The notes: generated by a model not told the origin, from the sequence alone. A stretch of 64,000 nucleotides of DNA from CAKZML01 sp963823435 (GCA_963823435.1 CAWGLN010000005.1:48410-112409), one strand, 5' to 3'; shown: positions 54,501 to 63,247, counted from the first letter of the stretch. Translations and numbers: made by a program.

Positions 54501-54778
54501 ACGGACTCACACTGGGCGTGCACAGCCGCATAGATGGTACGGCACGCTACATCAACCGGCGTGTGCAGGTTGGTAACGTCTATGTGAACCGCAACATGGT
54601 TGGAGCCGTGGTCGGTGTTCAGCCGTTTGGCGGTTGTGGTCTTTCGGGGACCGGTCCCAAGGCTGGTGGCCCCCACTATCTGCATCGCTTCGCGACCGAG
54701 CGTACACTGACTATCAATACGGCGGCAGTGGGTGGTGATACCAGCCTGTTATCGTTGTCATCCGAAAGCCAGGTGTAA
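51545..54778 (+). CDS. putA: Bifunctional proline dehydrogenase / P5C dehydrogenase
   Basis: Oxidises proline to glutamate in two steps through an internal channel. From ATG 51545 the protein is 1077 residues; alignment needs a start before residue DETQCMRKLL, so ATG 51707 is too late. It has no N-terminal ribbon-helix-helix, so this PutA is not an autorepressor. FAD-dependent PRODH domain (about 80-470: LVKGAYWDTEIKRAQ, FATHNAHTVASI). P5CDH domain (about 510-1050: SPWNFPLAIFTGQVAAALAAGN, IAETGGQNAMIVDNSA with catalytic Glu, AFNSAGQRCSALRVLF with catalytic Cys). Intact over 3.2 kb. Confidence 0.95.
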   Translation: MNLQPFAVLEIKPLRPTQNNPVETGEIIFSSSSPDQPVGQEQIQKTYLEDETQCMRKLLDIARLPGEQSKQVREKAAALVMAVRANRKRKGGLDAFLKKYDLSSQEGVVLMCLAEALLRVPDADTADRLIADKLATGNWQEHMGTSDSVFVNASTWGLMLTGKLIRPDELSVDNPANFVSRMITRMGEPVVRASLRQAMKIMGHQFVMGRNISEAVRRSLKEENRIFRYSFDMLGEAALTSADALRYLQAYSKAIATLGEMVGEGGEMEDLPSISVKLSALFPRYELSQRGRVLDQLTPRLKDLALQARAAGIALTVDAEEADRLQLSLEIIERVYRDPELDGWGGLGLAVQAYQKRSLEVVRWLCRMSSEVGQTLCVRLVKGAYWDTEIKRAQEQGLSAYPVFTRKQNTDVAYLACARTLLEQGEFIYPQFATHNAHTVASIISIAGERKFEFQRLHGMGEELYDEIVPADRLHLPCRVYAPVGRHEDLLPYLVRRLLENGANTSFVHRLVDENAPIAELVEDPVLQVDALEQIPHPQIRLPQHMFGKERQNSTGVNLADPLQLQRLSGAIAEALSMQWEAAPIVDGVVTRAAAQAVYDPADRRRQVGLVVDASEDQVDQAITCACRAQRGWNSTPAARRAEILDKTADLFDEHMAELMALCVREAGKSLPDTVSEWREAVDFLRFYAARCRQDFSGQSRLPGPTGELNQISLHGRGVFVCISPWNFPLAIFTGQVAAALAAGNAVLAKPAEQTPLVAALVVRLFHKAGVPGSVLHFLPGEGASVGARAVADPRVAGVAFTGSTETARLINQAMAARPGPIGTLIAETGGQNAMIVDNSALPEQVVKDVVISAFNSAGQRCSALRVLFLQKEIAPRVIELLTGCMDELVIGDAALLATDVGPVIDRHALGILEQHVSMMTEKGRVIHRCKMPEDVAHGSFLAPVAVEIDDISLLDKEVFGPVLHIVRYEGSQLDQVLEQINQTGYGLTLGVHSRIDGTARYINRRVQVGNVYVNRNMVGAVVGVQPFGGCGLSGTGPKAGGPHYLHRFATERTLTINTAAVGGDTSLLSLSSESQV

Positions 54779-54783
54779 TTGTC

Positions 54784-56158
54784 ATGGGCATCAGTATCTT
54801 CGACATTTTCAAGGTGGGTATAGGCCCATCGAGTTCCCATACCATGGGGCCAATGCGGGCTGCTGAGCGTTTCGTGAGAAATCTTGAAGAACTGGATCTG
54901 TATGATCGTGTGCACCGGGTGGCAATCCAGCTGTATGGATCCCTGGCCCTCACCGGCAAGGGCCATTGCACTGATACTGCGGTGATCCTGGGGTTGGAGG
55001 GGGAGTTGCCTGACCGCATTGATCCTGACCGGGTGCAAGAACGCCTGGCCTCGATACGTTCCCAGGGTCGGATAATGCTTGGCGGGCGTCGCGCAGTGGC
55101 CTTCGACGAGGTACTCGACCTGTTATTTCTGAAGGACCAGTTACTGCCGGGTCACAGTAATGCATTACGAATCACTGCGCTGGATGTAGCGCCTGGACGT
55201 GCTGTTGGCCAGGGAGTATTTCTCCATTGGCGGCGGTTTTATTGTCGAGTCCGGAAAGTCCGAGGATGTGCCGCTGGATGCGCGCGAGCACATTACTTTC
55301 CCTTACCCCTTCAGTTCTGGCCAGGAATTGCTGGAATTGTGTAGCCGACATAAATTACCCATGCACGAGTTGGTTCGCAGCAATGAGCGCAAGTGGCGTC
55401 CCGATTCGGAAATCGATTCAGAGTTGAACAGGATCTGGACCGCCATGCAGGATTGCGTGGCACGTGGACTGCGCCACGAGGGCATTCTGCCGGGGAGTTT
55501 CAAGGTGCGTCGCCGGGCGGCACCCATGGCGAGACACCTGGAGGCGTGTGGTATGGGTGAGCCGCTAAACGCCATGGAATGGGTCAATGTATGGGCGCTG
55601 GCAGTGAACGAGGAGAATGCCTCGGGTGGCCGTGTGGTGACTGCCCCCACCAATGGAGCCGCCGGTGTCATCCCAGCAGTTTTGAATTACTACCTGAACT
55701 TCGTGCCCGGGGCCGACCTGGCAGGTGTGCACCGCTTTTTGCTTACAGCAGGTGCCGTTGGCGTGCTGTACAAGAGAAAGGCATCAATATCGGGTGCGGA
55801 AATGGGCTGCCAGGGTGAAGTGGGTGTCGCCTGTTCCATGGCGGCTGCCGGACTGGCAGCGGCGCGCGGGGGGACTCCCGAGCAAGTGGAAAATGCCGCT
55901 GAAATAGGGATGGAACACAACCTTGGCCTGACCTGCGACCCGGTGGGCGGATTGGTTCAAATACCGTGTATCGAACGCAATGCCATGGGCGCGGTAAAGG
56001 CTATCAATGCGGCCAATCTTGCCCGCCGTGGTGACGGCATACACAGTGTCAGCCTGGACCAGGTGATCGCCACCATGCGCCAGACGGGCCTGGATATGGC
56101 GACTCACTATAAAGAAACCTCGCTCGGCGGTCTCGCGGTAAACGTTCCCGAGTGCTAG
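54784..56158 (+). CDS. sdaA: L-serine dehydratase, one frameshift
   Basis: Iron-sulfur L-serine ammonia-lyase (pyruvate + NH4). N-terminal beta domain MGISIFDIFKVGIGPSSSHTMGPM; the frame changes near 55195 (ITALDVAPGR | LLAREYFSIGGGFIV). The alpha domain holds the cluster cysteines (GCQGEVGVACSMAAAG and GLTCDPVGGLVQIPCIERN). Joined length about 457 residues, as in E. coli SdaA. Six bp after putA, so a putA-sdaA operon is likely. The break is probably a sequencing indel. Confidence 0.92.
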
Positions 56159-56171
56159 GCGTCCTTTTGGG

Positions 56172-56672
56172 CTAGTCACTCGCGATGTTTTTCGGCCAGT
56201 CGACGTATGCAAGCTTGCCCGCACCCCAATCCACGTCGCTCCACTGTTTCGCATCGAAGCTGATTTCGACGTAGCAGCAGGTCGGCATATTGTCGACATT
56301 TCCATCGCCCAGGCGATTGGCGAATGTCGTGATCCCCGGGTTATGACCTACCAGCATCAATGTGGTGTCTCGCGCTGATTGCTCATTGAGCACGATCATC
56401 AGGTCTGCCGGTTCGGCCAGGTACAGGCGCTTGTCGAAAACCAGGCTGTCCACTGGCAGGCCGAGTTCCCGGGTTACCAGGGACGCTGTTTCGCTCGCAC
56501 GTGTGGCGGAGCTGCAGATGACCCGGAGGGGTCGAATTGCGCGTAACGCCAGGCGGCCGCCCATCTCTTTACTGTCGGAGATACCGCGCTCATTCAGGCA
56601 GCGCTCGAAGTCGCTTTTTCCGGGCTGGGTCCAGCTACTCTTTGCGTGACGCAGGAGAATGAGTTTCAGCAT
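56172..56672 (-). CDS. sixA: SixA-type histidine phosphatase
   Basis: 166-residue phosphatase of the histidine phosphatase superfamily. Catalytic RHG-type motif LILLRHAKSSW (His8) and LVGHNPGI (second His). SixA removes phosphate from phospho-His of ArcB or the nitrogen phosphotransferase NPr. It lies downstream of the SUF operon and DUF5329 gene on the same strand; a functional link to them is not evident. Confidence 0.9.
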   Translation of the reverse strand: MLKLILLRHAKSSWTQPGKSDFERCLNERGISDSKEMGGRLALRAIRPLRVICSSATRASETASLVTRELGLPVDSLVFDKRLYLAEPADLMIVLNEQSARDTTLMLVGHNPGITTFANRLGDGNVDNMPTCCYVEISFDAKQWSDVDWGAGKLAYVDWPKNIASD

Positions 56673-56738
56673 AGTGGTTAATCCGGTATTCCATCACCGC
56701 ATGCGGCGTTGGTGCTCGTAGGAGGTGAGATTGTAAGC

Positions 56739-57230
56739 CTAAGGGTCGGCCTGGTGCAGACTCCGGTACTGTTGCAGTGCTTGCAGCAACCAATCCTTGA
56801 GCGGAACTCTCCCGCCATCGGGGAGTATTACTTCATAGGGTTGACCCGTGAGCAGACTGCGGCTGGCGCAAAGTTCGATGAATTCTTCCGGCGTCGTTAT
56901 TTGATCGCGAAAATGCGCGTATTTTCGTTGTATGTGTGAGGCGGCCTTGCCGCCGTCATGGCGATTGCCATTGCGAACGAATATCAGATCTGAATTTGCG
57001 ACGGTCGAGATCAGGTATTGCTCTATGGAGTCTGGCTGAACGGCTTGCGGCGCTGATTCAGATTCCGTCAGCCATTCAATTTCCGCCGGTGCCTCAGCTT
57101 CCGCAGGCACCTCAGCTTCCACCGCCGCCTCAGCTTCCGAAGGTGCCTCAGCTTCCGGCGGTGATTCTGGTTCTGCCAGCAGGGGCGGGGTGGCGAAAAT
57201 CAACAAGACGGCCAGTAATATGTATTTCAT
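56739..57230 (-). CDS. DUF5329 family exported protein with Ala/Glu/Pro-rich linker
   Basis: 163 residues. Signal peptide (YILLAVLLIFATPPLLA), then a low-complexity stretch of PEAEAPSEAEA-type repeats (about 22-60), encoded by imperfect 15-18 bp repeats. The DUF5329 domain follows (about 68-155: IEQYLISTVANSDLIFVRNG, AASHIQRKYAHFRDQITTPEEFIE, CASRSLLTGQPY). Predicted periplasmic; function unknown. Ten bp after the Rieske gene. Confidence 0.8.
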   Translation of the reverse strand: MKYILLAVLLIFATPPLLAEPESPPEAEAPSEAEAAVEAEVPAEAEAPAEIEWLTESESAPQAVQPDSIEQYLISTVANSDLIFVRNGNRHDGGKAASHIQRKYAHFRDQITTPEEFIELCASRSLLTGQPYEVILPDGGRVPLKDWLLQALQQYRSLHQADP

Positions 57231-57239
57231 GGCAGTGGT

Positions 57240-57560
57240 TTATCCGGTGTCCACCTGGACCTGAATGACGCCATCCTGAACCCGGGTCGCAAAAGTCCTG
57301 ACCGGCTCATAGGCTGGAGCGCTAAGGGCTTTCCCCGTACGGATGCAAAAGCGTGCGCCGTGCCGGGGACAAATAATCTGATCGCCGTCTATGGGTCCAC
57401 CGGTTAATTCTTCGCTGTCGTGGGTACAAATATCTTCAATCGCGTAGTACACGCCATCCAGATTGAAAACGGCCACAATGAATTCGTCCAACTCGAGGAC
57501 CTCAAACTCGCCAGGAGCCAGTTCTCCCTCGTCCGTCACGTCCATCCACTGCAGTGTCAT
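57240..57560 (-). CDS. Rieske [2Fe-2S] ferredoxin-like protein (non-haem oxygenase ferredoxin subunit type)
   Basis: 106 residues. Both Rieske cluster motifs are visible: CTHDSEEL (C-x-H) and CPRHGARFCI (C-x2-H). Resembles the small ferredoxins of ring-hydroxylating oxygenases, but here it lies at the end of a SUF iron-sulfur assembly operon, 15 bp after sufT. A role as a target or electron donor for the assembly system is plausible and unproven. Confidence 0.9.
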   Translation of the reverse strand: MTLQWMDVTDEGELAPGEFEVLELDEFIVAVFNLDGVYYAIEDICTHDSEELTGGPIDGDQIICPRHGARFCIRTGKALSAPAYEPVRTFATRVQDGVIQVQVDTG

Positions 57561-57575
57561 AAGCGTTTGCTCTGC

Positions 57576-58127
57576 CTACATCAGGCCTGTTTGCAGTCTC
57601 GCCGCATCGGACATCATGCTCTGGTTCCAGGGTGGGTCAAACACCAATTCCACGTTGGAGGATTCGATAGTGGGAATCAGTTCGACTTTTTCCTTCACAT
57701 CCTGCACCAGGATATCTCCCATGCCGCAGCCCGGCGCGGTCAGGGTCATGGTGATGGACGCGTGGCGGTTGCCGCTCTCGGTACGTTCCAGGTTACAGGA
57801 ATAGATCAATCCCAGGTCCACGATGTTGACCGGAATTTCCGGATCATAGCAAGTTCTCATTTGCTCCCAGGCCAGCGCCTCCACGTCCTCGTCCGAGGCG
57901 TCGTCGGCCAACTTTGGAGGCCGTACCGGTTCCTTCCCAAGGGCATCTGCATCCACCCCGGCCACCCTGAAAAGATTGCCTTCCACGTACACGGTGAAGC
58001 TGCCACCCAGGGCTTGCGTGATAAAGCCATGGGTGCCGGCATTCAAGGTGACTTCCTCACCCGCAGGGATAATTACTCCGCGGCAGTCGCGTGCAAAAGT
58101 AACCGGTTCATTACTGTGCCCAAACAT
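57576..58127 (-). CDS. sufT: SufT-type iron-sulfur assembly protein (DUF59/MIP18 domain)
   Basis: 183 residues from ATG 58127. N-terminal region VTFARDCRGVIIPAGEEVTLNAG is the SufT-specific domain. The C-terminal MIP18 (DUF59) domain has QMRTCYDPEIPVNIVDLGLIY and TLTAPGCGMGDILVQDV with the conserved Cys. SufT helps mature Fe-S proteins under high demand. Follows sufU by 2 bp; order sufB-C-D-S-U-T is typical. Confidence 0.93.
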   Translation of the reverse strand: MFGHSNEPVTFARDCRGVIIPAGEEVTLNAGTHGFITQALGGSFTVYVEGNLFRVAGVDADALGKEPVRPPKLADDASDEDVEALAWEQMRTCYDPEIPVNIVDLGLIYSCNLERTESGNRHASITMTLTAPGCGMGDILVQDVKEKVELIPTIESSNVELVFDPPWNQSMMSDAARLQTGLM

Positions 58128-58129
58128 GC

Positions 58130-58577
58130 TTACTCCGTGGTCACTGGGTTGCCTTGCTTGTCCAGCGCCGCAATCAAGGTATGCCAGCAGAGGCTGGCGC
58201 ATTTTACTCGCGAGGGATAGTCCCGTACACCAGCCAGGGCCGCAAGTTTGCCCAGTTCCAGTGGATCCTGTTCAAGGTCAGCGCCGGTTAGCATCGCGTG
58301 GACCTGTTGGTACAGTTCCCGGGCCTGGGACTCGGACTTCCCCTTGAGAGCCTCGGTCATCAGCGAAGCGGAGGCCACTGAAATGGCGCAGCCTGAACCC
58401 TGGAACGCCAGGTCATCGATGTGACCGTCCTTGATGTTCACGAACACGCCCAGTTTGTCGCCACAAAGCGGGTTGTAACCCCTGGGCCTCCAGGTCCGCG
58501 GGGCTGATGACGCGGAAATTCCGGGGGCTCCTGTTGTGATCGACAATAATGTCCTGATAAAGATCTTTCAGGTTCAT
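58130..58577 (-). CDS. sufU: SufU/NifU-like iron-sulfur scaffold or sulfurtransferase, one frameshift
   Basis: Zn-binding SufU that takes sulfur from SufS. Start ATG 58577 (MNLKDLYQDIIVDHNRSPRN). The frame breaks at CCCC near 58479-58482: removing one C joins LEAQG to YNPLCGDKLGVFV. Ligand cysteines are NPLCGD, GSGCAIS and RVKCASLCW. Joined length about 148 residues, normal. Start overlaps the sufS stop by one base. The indel at a homopolymer points to sequencing error. Confidence 0.9.
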
Positions 58578-59838
58578 TACCCCAGTACCTCCCGAACGTG
58601 CTGCAAAGCCTCTACCAGCCGGTCTATATCGGCGCGCGTATTGTAAACTCCCAGCGAGGCCCTGGCGGTAGCGGGCAGCCCGAAAAAGTCCATGACCGGC
58701 ATAGCGCAATGGTGTCCCGTGCGAACCGCGACACCCTGGTTGTCGAGGATAGTACCAATGTCGTGGGGGTGGGCCCTGCCCATTACAAACGACAGTACGC
58801 CTGCCTTGTGCGCTGCGGTGCCAATGATGCGCAAGTCCGGAATATTCTGCAGGGCCGTGGTTGCATAGGCCAGCAGTTCCTGCTCCCGTTTCTCAATGGC
58901 AGGCATCCCTATCCTTTGCAGGAAGTCTATTGCCGCGCCAAGCCCCACAGACGCCCGAAATATTCGGTGTGCCCGCTTCCAGCCGGTAAGGTAGCTCGTT
59001 GTAAATGCTCTTTTCAAAGGTGACGGCGAGAATCATATCGCCACCGCCCTGGTAGGGTGGGAGCTGATCCAGCAGTTGCCTGCGCCCGTAAAGAACGCCG
59101 ACTCCTGTGGGTCCATACATCTTGTGCGAGGAGAAAACGTAAAAATCACAATCCAGGTCGCGTACATCCACGGCCATATGCGGGACAGCCTGTGCGCCGT
59201 CCAGCAACACAGCGATACCCATGTTTTTCGCGGCGACCACGTACTGCTTGACCGGGTTGATCGTGCCCAGCGCATTTGAAACGTGGCTCAGCGCCACAAT
59301 GCGTGTGCGTGGACCCAGCATGTCCAGGTAGGCCTGATAATCCAGTTCACCGTTTTGATTCATCGGAATCACACGCAGGACTGCGCCGGTACGTTCACGC
59401 AGCAGTTGCCAGGGTACGATATTTGCGTGGTGCTCCATGTGGCTGATGATGATTTCATCACCCTTTGCAATGAATTTCTGGCCGAAGCTGCTGGCGACCA
59501 GGTTGATACCCTCGGTGGTGCCGCTCACGAATACGATTTCGCTGGTAAATTCAGCGTTTATAAAATTGCGGACTTTCTCTCTGGCACCCTCGAAGGCATC
59601 AGTCGCCCGTTGGCTAAGTGTATGTACACCCCGGTGCACATTGGCGTGGTCATGTTCTTCGTACCAGGTCACCGCGTCGATCACGCTGCGCGGGCGCTGG
59701 GAGGAGGCCGCGCTATCCAGAAAGACCAGCGGCTTGCCATGTATCTGCTGGTCCAAAATTGGAAATTCGCCTCGAATTTCTTTCGCCCAGGTTTCGCTTT
59801 GATTCAGCTCAAGCTGGGGATTCGCTGGAAAGGCTCAT
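58577..59838 (-). CDS. sufS: Cysteine desulfurase SufS, two frameshifts
   Basis: PLP enzyme that removes sulfur from cysteine to form a persulfide. ATG 59838 overlaps the sufD stop (ATGA). One C too many in CCCC near 59815 breaks MSLSSES|QLELNQSETWAKEI; a second break near 58950 separates GTPNISG from SVGLGAAIDFLQRIG. Between them: PLVFLDSAASSQRP, FVSGTTEGINLVA, MEHHANIVPW, VLLDGAQAVPHM and VFSSHKMYGPTGVG with the PLP Lys. Active Cys lies in VRTGHHCAMPV. Length about 419 residues. Essential motifs are intact, so sequencing indels are likely. Confidence 0.92.
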
Positions 59839-61124
59839 ACAAACTCCCGCAAGCGGTCGCCGTCGGGCAACTGGCTGACGATACGTTTTTCCATGGCATG
59901 GCGAATGGAAGTCTCACCGATACCCGCGACTATCTCATCCGCGAAGGCGAACACCAGCAGGCTGCGCGCCATGGTCCGTTCAATGCCCCGGGATAGCAGA
60001 TAGAAGAGGGCGGCCTTGTCCAGCTGGCCCACAGTGGCGCCGTGACTGCACTTTACGTCGTCGGCGTAGATTTCCAGTTCCGGCTTGGTATCTATCTCGG
60101 CCTGTTCGGATAGCAGCAGGTTGTTGCTGGCCTGGTGAGCCTCGATTTTCTGGGCATCCCGGTGAACGACTACCTTGCCGTTGAAAACACCCCGGGAATT
60201 GCCGTCCAGTACGCAACGATAGACCTCCCGGCTCCGGGTGTGCGGGGCAATATGATCGACCTGGGTATGCGTGTCCATGTGCTGGCGACCCTTGCCGAGC
60301 ATCAAGCCAAACAATTCAGCTTCGGCACCTGGCTCGTTCAGGGAGACGTCAATATCCAAGCGCGCCAGCGCCGAGCCGAGGCAGACATGGTGATGGGTGT
60401 AATGAGAGTCACGTGCCTGGTCGACGGTCACCCGGCAAATCTGAAACGACTTGCTACTGGCATCCTGGATACGCGTGTGGGTTACCCTGGCGCCGACGTC
60501 CAGGCTAATGTTGATGACGCTGTTGACCAGGTTCTCGTCCTGGCCAAGCGACACGTGGTGTTCGACCAGGCTGAATCGGGAATTGGCGCCTGCGGACAGT
60601 TCCACCCGTGGATGGAGCATGGTGGGCTGTTGCTTGTCGCTGCTTATAAACAACAAGTATAGAGGGGTTTCCAGGCTGGTATTGGCATCCACCTGAAGCA
60701 GGCGGGCATCGTGCGCAAAGGCGGTGTTCAGGTTGCTAAAGGCTGGCAAGGTTTGGCCGGACTCGTCTCCGTCTTGCACCTCCAGGTGGCTGATCCGCAG
60801 TCCTGCCGGTGAACCCTGGTCGCTATGCTGGTCCAGGAGACGGCCGTCAAGAAAAACCAGGAGGTGGCCTTCCAGATCCGGGATGCGGCAGGCGTTCAGT
60901 TGTTCTGCCGAAAGGGTGCCGTCAGCGGCCGGGACGAATACGCGGCGTGTAAGATTGCGCAGGTTGGTATAGCGCCAGCTTTCCTCGTGCGTACCGGGAA
61001 ACCCATGCCTCAGGAAGCGTTCAAGGGCCTGCTCACGCAGGTTTCGCAACAACGGGTCCGAGGGGGCGCTGTTATCGAAGGCCTGACGCAGGCCGTCCAG
61101 GGCTACGGCGGGATTTGCGCTCAT
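59835..61124 (-). CDS. sufD: SufD, Fe-S cluster assembly subunit
   Basis: 429-residue SufD, which with SufB and SufC forms the SufBC2D scaffold. Typical parts: FLRHGFPGTHEESWRYTNLRNL at the N-terminus, and the beta-helix C-terminus with RCVLDGNSRGVFNGKVVVHRDAQKIEAHQ, LLLSEQAEIDTKPELEIYADDVKCSHGATVGQLD (His and Cys in this block). Overlaps sufC by 4 bp. Intact. Confidence 0.96.
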   Translation of the reverse strand: MSANPAVALDGLRQAFDNSAPSDPLLRNLREQALERFLRHGFPGTHEESWRYTNLRNLTRRVFVPAADGTLSAEQLNACRIPDLEGHLLVFLDGRLLDQHSDQGSPAGLRISHLEVQDGDESGQTLPAFSNLNTAFAHDARLLQVDANTSLETPLYLLFISSDKQQPTMLHPRVELSAGANSRFSLVEHHVSLGQDENLVNSVINISLDVGARVTHTRIQDASSKSFQICRVTVDQARDSHYTHHHVCLGSALARLDIDVSLNEPGAEAELFGLMLGKGRQHMDTHTQVDHIAPHTRSREVYRCVLDGNSRGVFNGKVVVHRDAQKIEAHQASNNLLLSEQAEIDTKPELEIYADDVKCSHGATVGQLDKAALFYLLSRGIERTMARSLLVFAFADEIVAGIGETSIRHAMEKRIVSQLPDGDRLREFV

Positions 61125-61885
61125 GCCTGTGATTCCTCCAGTGCCTCCTTCAGCACCCAGTCATAGCCCCTTCTCTCCAATTCCATGGCCAGGCTCTTGT
61201 CTCCGGAGCGGATAATTCTGCCTTCAGAGAGCACGTGGACAAAGTCAGGCTCGATATAATCCAGCAAGCGTTGATAGTGGGTGACCATGACGATACTGCG
61301 ATCATCACTGCGCAAGCTGTTAACGCCGTTGGCCACAATCTTCAGAGCGTCGATGTCCAGCCCCGAGTCGGTTTCATCCAGCAGCGCCAGGCGGGGCTCA
61401 AGCACCGCCATCTGAAGAATCTCATTGCGCTTCTTTTCGCCACCGGAGAACCCTTCGTTCACGCCACGGTTCAAGAAGCTGGTGTCCATTTGCATCAGCT
61501 TCATCTTGTCGCGAATCAGGGCCAGGAACTCCACTGCATCCAGATCGGATTCGCCGCGGTGCTTGCGCATCGAATTCAGAGCCGCCTTGAGCAGGTAAGT
61601 GTTGTTAACACCAGGGATTTCTACCGGGTACTGGAAGGCAAGGAACAGTCCCTCGTGTGCCCTTTCCTCAGGTTTCAGATCCAGCAGATTCTTGCCAAGG
61701 AAAGTCACTGAACCGCCGGTTACCTGATAATCCTCGCGACCAGCCAGTATTTGCACCAGCGTGCTCTTGCCTGAGCCGTTGGGTCCCATGATCGCGTGAA
61801 TCTCACCCTCGCCGATGGTCAGCGAAAGGCCCTTGAGAATCTCGCGCCCTTCAACCCGGGCCTGTAAATTGTCTATCTTCAGCAT
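61121..61885 (-). CDS. sufC: SufC ATPase
   Basis: 254-residue ABC-type ATPase of the SufBCD complex. Walker A IMGPNGSGKSTLVQIL, signature GFSGGEKKRNEIL, Walker B RLALLDETDSGLDIDAL, switch His in MVTHYQRLLDYI. Length normal and frame intact. Drives conformational change of SufB-SufD during cluster assembly. Confidence 0.97.
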   Translation of the reverse strand: MLKIDNLQARVEGREILKGLSLTIGEGEIHAIMGPNGSGKSTLVQILAGREDYQVTGGSVTFLGKNLLDLKPEERAHEGLFLAFQYPVEIPGVNNTYLLKAALNSMRKHRGESDLDAVEFLALIRDKMKLMQMDTSFLNRGVNEGFSGGEKKRNEILQMAVLEPRLALLDETDSGLDIDALKIVANGVNSLRSDDRSIVMVTHYQRLLDYIEPDFVHVLSEGRIIRSGDKSLAMELERRGYDWVLKEALEESQA

Positions 61886-61915
61886 CTTGAATCTTCCAGT
61901 CTTTTTCTGAACGTT

Positions 61916-63247
61916 CTATCCCACTGCACCTTCAAGGCTTACGCAAAGCAGGTTCTGGGCCTCAACCGCGAATTCCATCGGGAGTTCCTTGAATACCTCT
62001 TTGCAAAAACCGTTCACGATCATGTTGACGGCATCCTCTTCGGATATGCCCCGCTGGCGGCAGTAAAAAAGTTGATCCTCGCCAATTTTTGATGTGGTGG
62101 CCTCATGTTCCACTCGTGCGCTCGGGTTTTTCACCTCTATATAGGGAAAAGTATGCGCACCGCACTTGTCACCCATGAGCAAGGAGTCACACTGGGTGTG
62201 GTTGCGCGCGCCCTCTGCGCCAGCCAGAATCTTCACCAGTCCGCGGTAGGAACTTTGGGCGCGACCGGCGCTGATGCCCTTGGATACGATGGTGCTGCTG
62301 GTGTTTTTCCCAATGTGAATCATCTTGGTGCCGGTGTCCGCTTGCTGCAGGTTATTGGTAACCGCAACCGAGTAGAATTCGCCAACGGAGTTGTCGCCCC
62401 TGAGGATGCAACTGGGATATTTCCAGGTGATTGCAGAACCGGTTTCCACCTGGGTCCAGGAAATCTTGGAATTCTTCCCGGCACAATCACCCCGCTTGGT
62501 GACAAAGTTGTATATACCACCTCGGCCCTCTTCATCTCCCGGGTACCAGTTCTGAACCGTGGAGTATTTGATTTCCGCGTCATCCATCGCAATCAGTTCC
62601 ACCACCGCCGCATGTAACTGGTTTTCGTCACGCATGGGGGCGGTGCAGCCCTCCAGATAGCTCACGTGGCTGCCTGCCTCCGCCACGATCAGGGTTCGTT
62701 CGAACTGGCCCGTGTTGGCCGCGTTAATGCGGAAATAGGTGGATAGTTCCAGCGGGCAGCGCACTCCCTTGGGTATAAACACGAAGGAGCCGTCGGTAAA
62801 CACGGCGGAATTCAGGGTGGCGAAATAATTATCGGTATAGGGAACCACTTTTCCGAGGTACCGTTCTATGAGCTCGGGATGTAATTGCACCGCTTCGGAA
62901 AAGGAACAGAATATGACGCCGGCCTTTGCCAGCTTGCCCTTGAAAGTCGTGGCTACCGACACGCTATCGAACACTGCGTCCACGGCCACACCTGCCAGGC
63001 GGGCGCGTTCATGCAAAGGGATGCCAAGTTTCTCGTAAGTCTCCAGCAGCTTGGGGTCCACTTCGTCCAGACTCTTGGGCGCATCGGCCCGGGATTTGGG
63101 GGCCGAGAAATAGGAGATGGCCTGGTAATCGATCGGCTTGTGATGCAAATGGGCCCAGTCGGGCTCCTTCATGGTTAACCAGTGCTCATACGCCCTTAGC
63201 CGCCAGTTGAGGAGGAACTCCGGTTCCTTCTTCTTGGCCGAAATCAT
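61916..63247 (-). CDS. sufB: SufB, Fe-S cluster scaffold subunit (N-terminus apparently lost)
   Basis: 443 residues starting MISAKKKEPEFLLNWRLRAY. Full-length SufB proteins (~480-495) carry about 35 more residues before this point (pattern GLxEDVIRxISAKK). The frame upstream gives only GLAAQDVIR before losing similarity. Conserved C-terminal blocks are present: GVRCPLELSTYFRIN, YNFVTKRGDCAGKNSKISW, NHTQCDSLLMG (persulfide-accepting Cys) and SKIGEDQLFYCRQRG. The ATG overlaps the stop of a truncated ATP-grasp fragment. So the start is either a deletion product or an assembly join. Confidence 0.9.
   Translation of the reverse strand: MISAKKKEPEFLLNWRLRAYEHWLTMKEPDWAHLHHKPIDYQAISYFSAPKSRADAPKSLDEVDPKLLETYEKLGIPLHERARLAGVAVDAVFDSVSVATTFKGKLAKAGVIFCSFSEAVQLHPELIERYLGKVVPYTDNYFATLNSAVFTDGSFVFIPKGVRCPLELSTYFRINAANTGQFERTLIVAEAGSHVSYLEGCTAPMRDENQLHAAVVELIAMDDAEIKYSTVQNWYPGDEEGRGGIYNFVTKRGDCAGKNSKISWTQVETGSAITWKYPSCILRGDNSVGEFYSVAVTNNLQQADTGTKMIHIGKNTSSTIVSKGISAGRAQSSYRGLVKILAGAEGARNHTQCDSLLMGDKCGAHTFPYIEVKNPSARVEHEATTSKIGEDQLFYCRQRGISEEDAVNMIVNGFCKEVFKELPMEFAVEAQNLLCVSLEGAVG

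Noticed and set aside
57075..57165. Short regular repeats looking like a CRISPR array
   Set aside because: Repeats are 11-18 bp, contiguous and in frame within a coding gene; no unique spacers and no cas genes.
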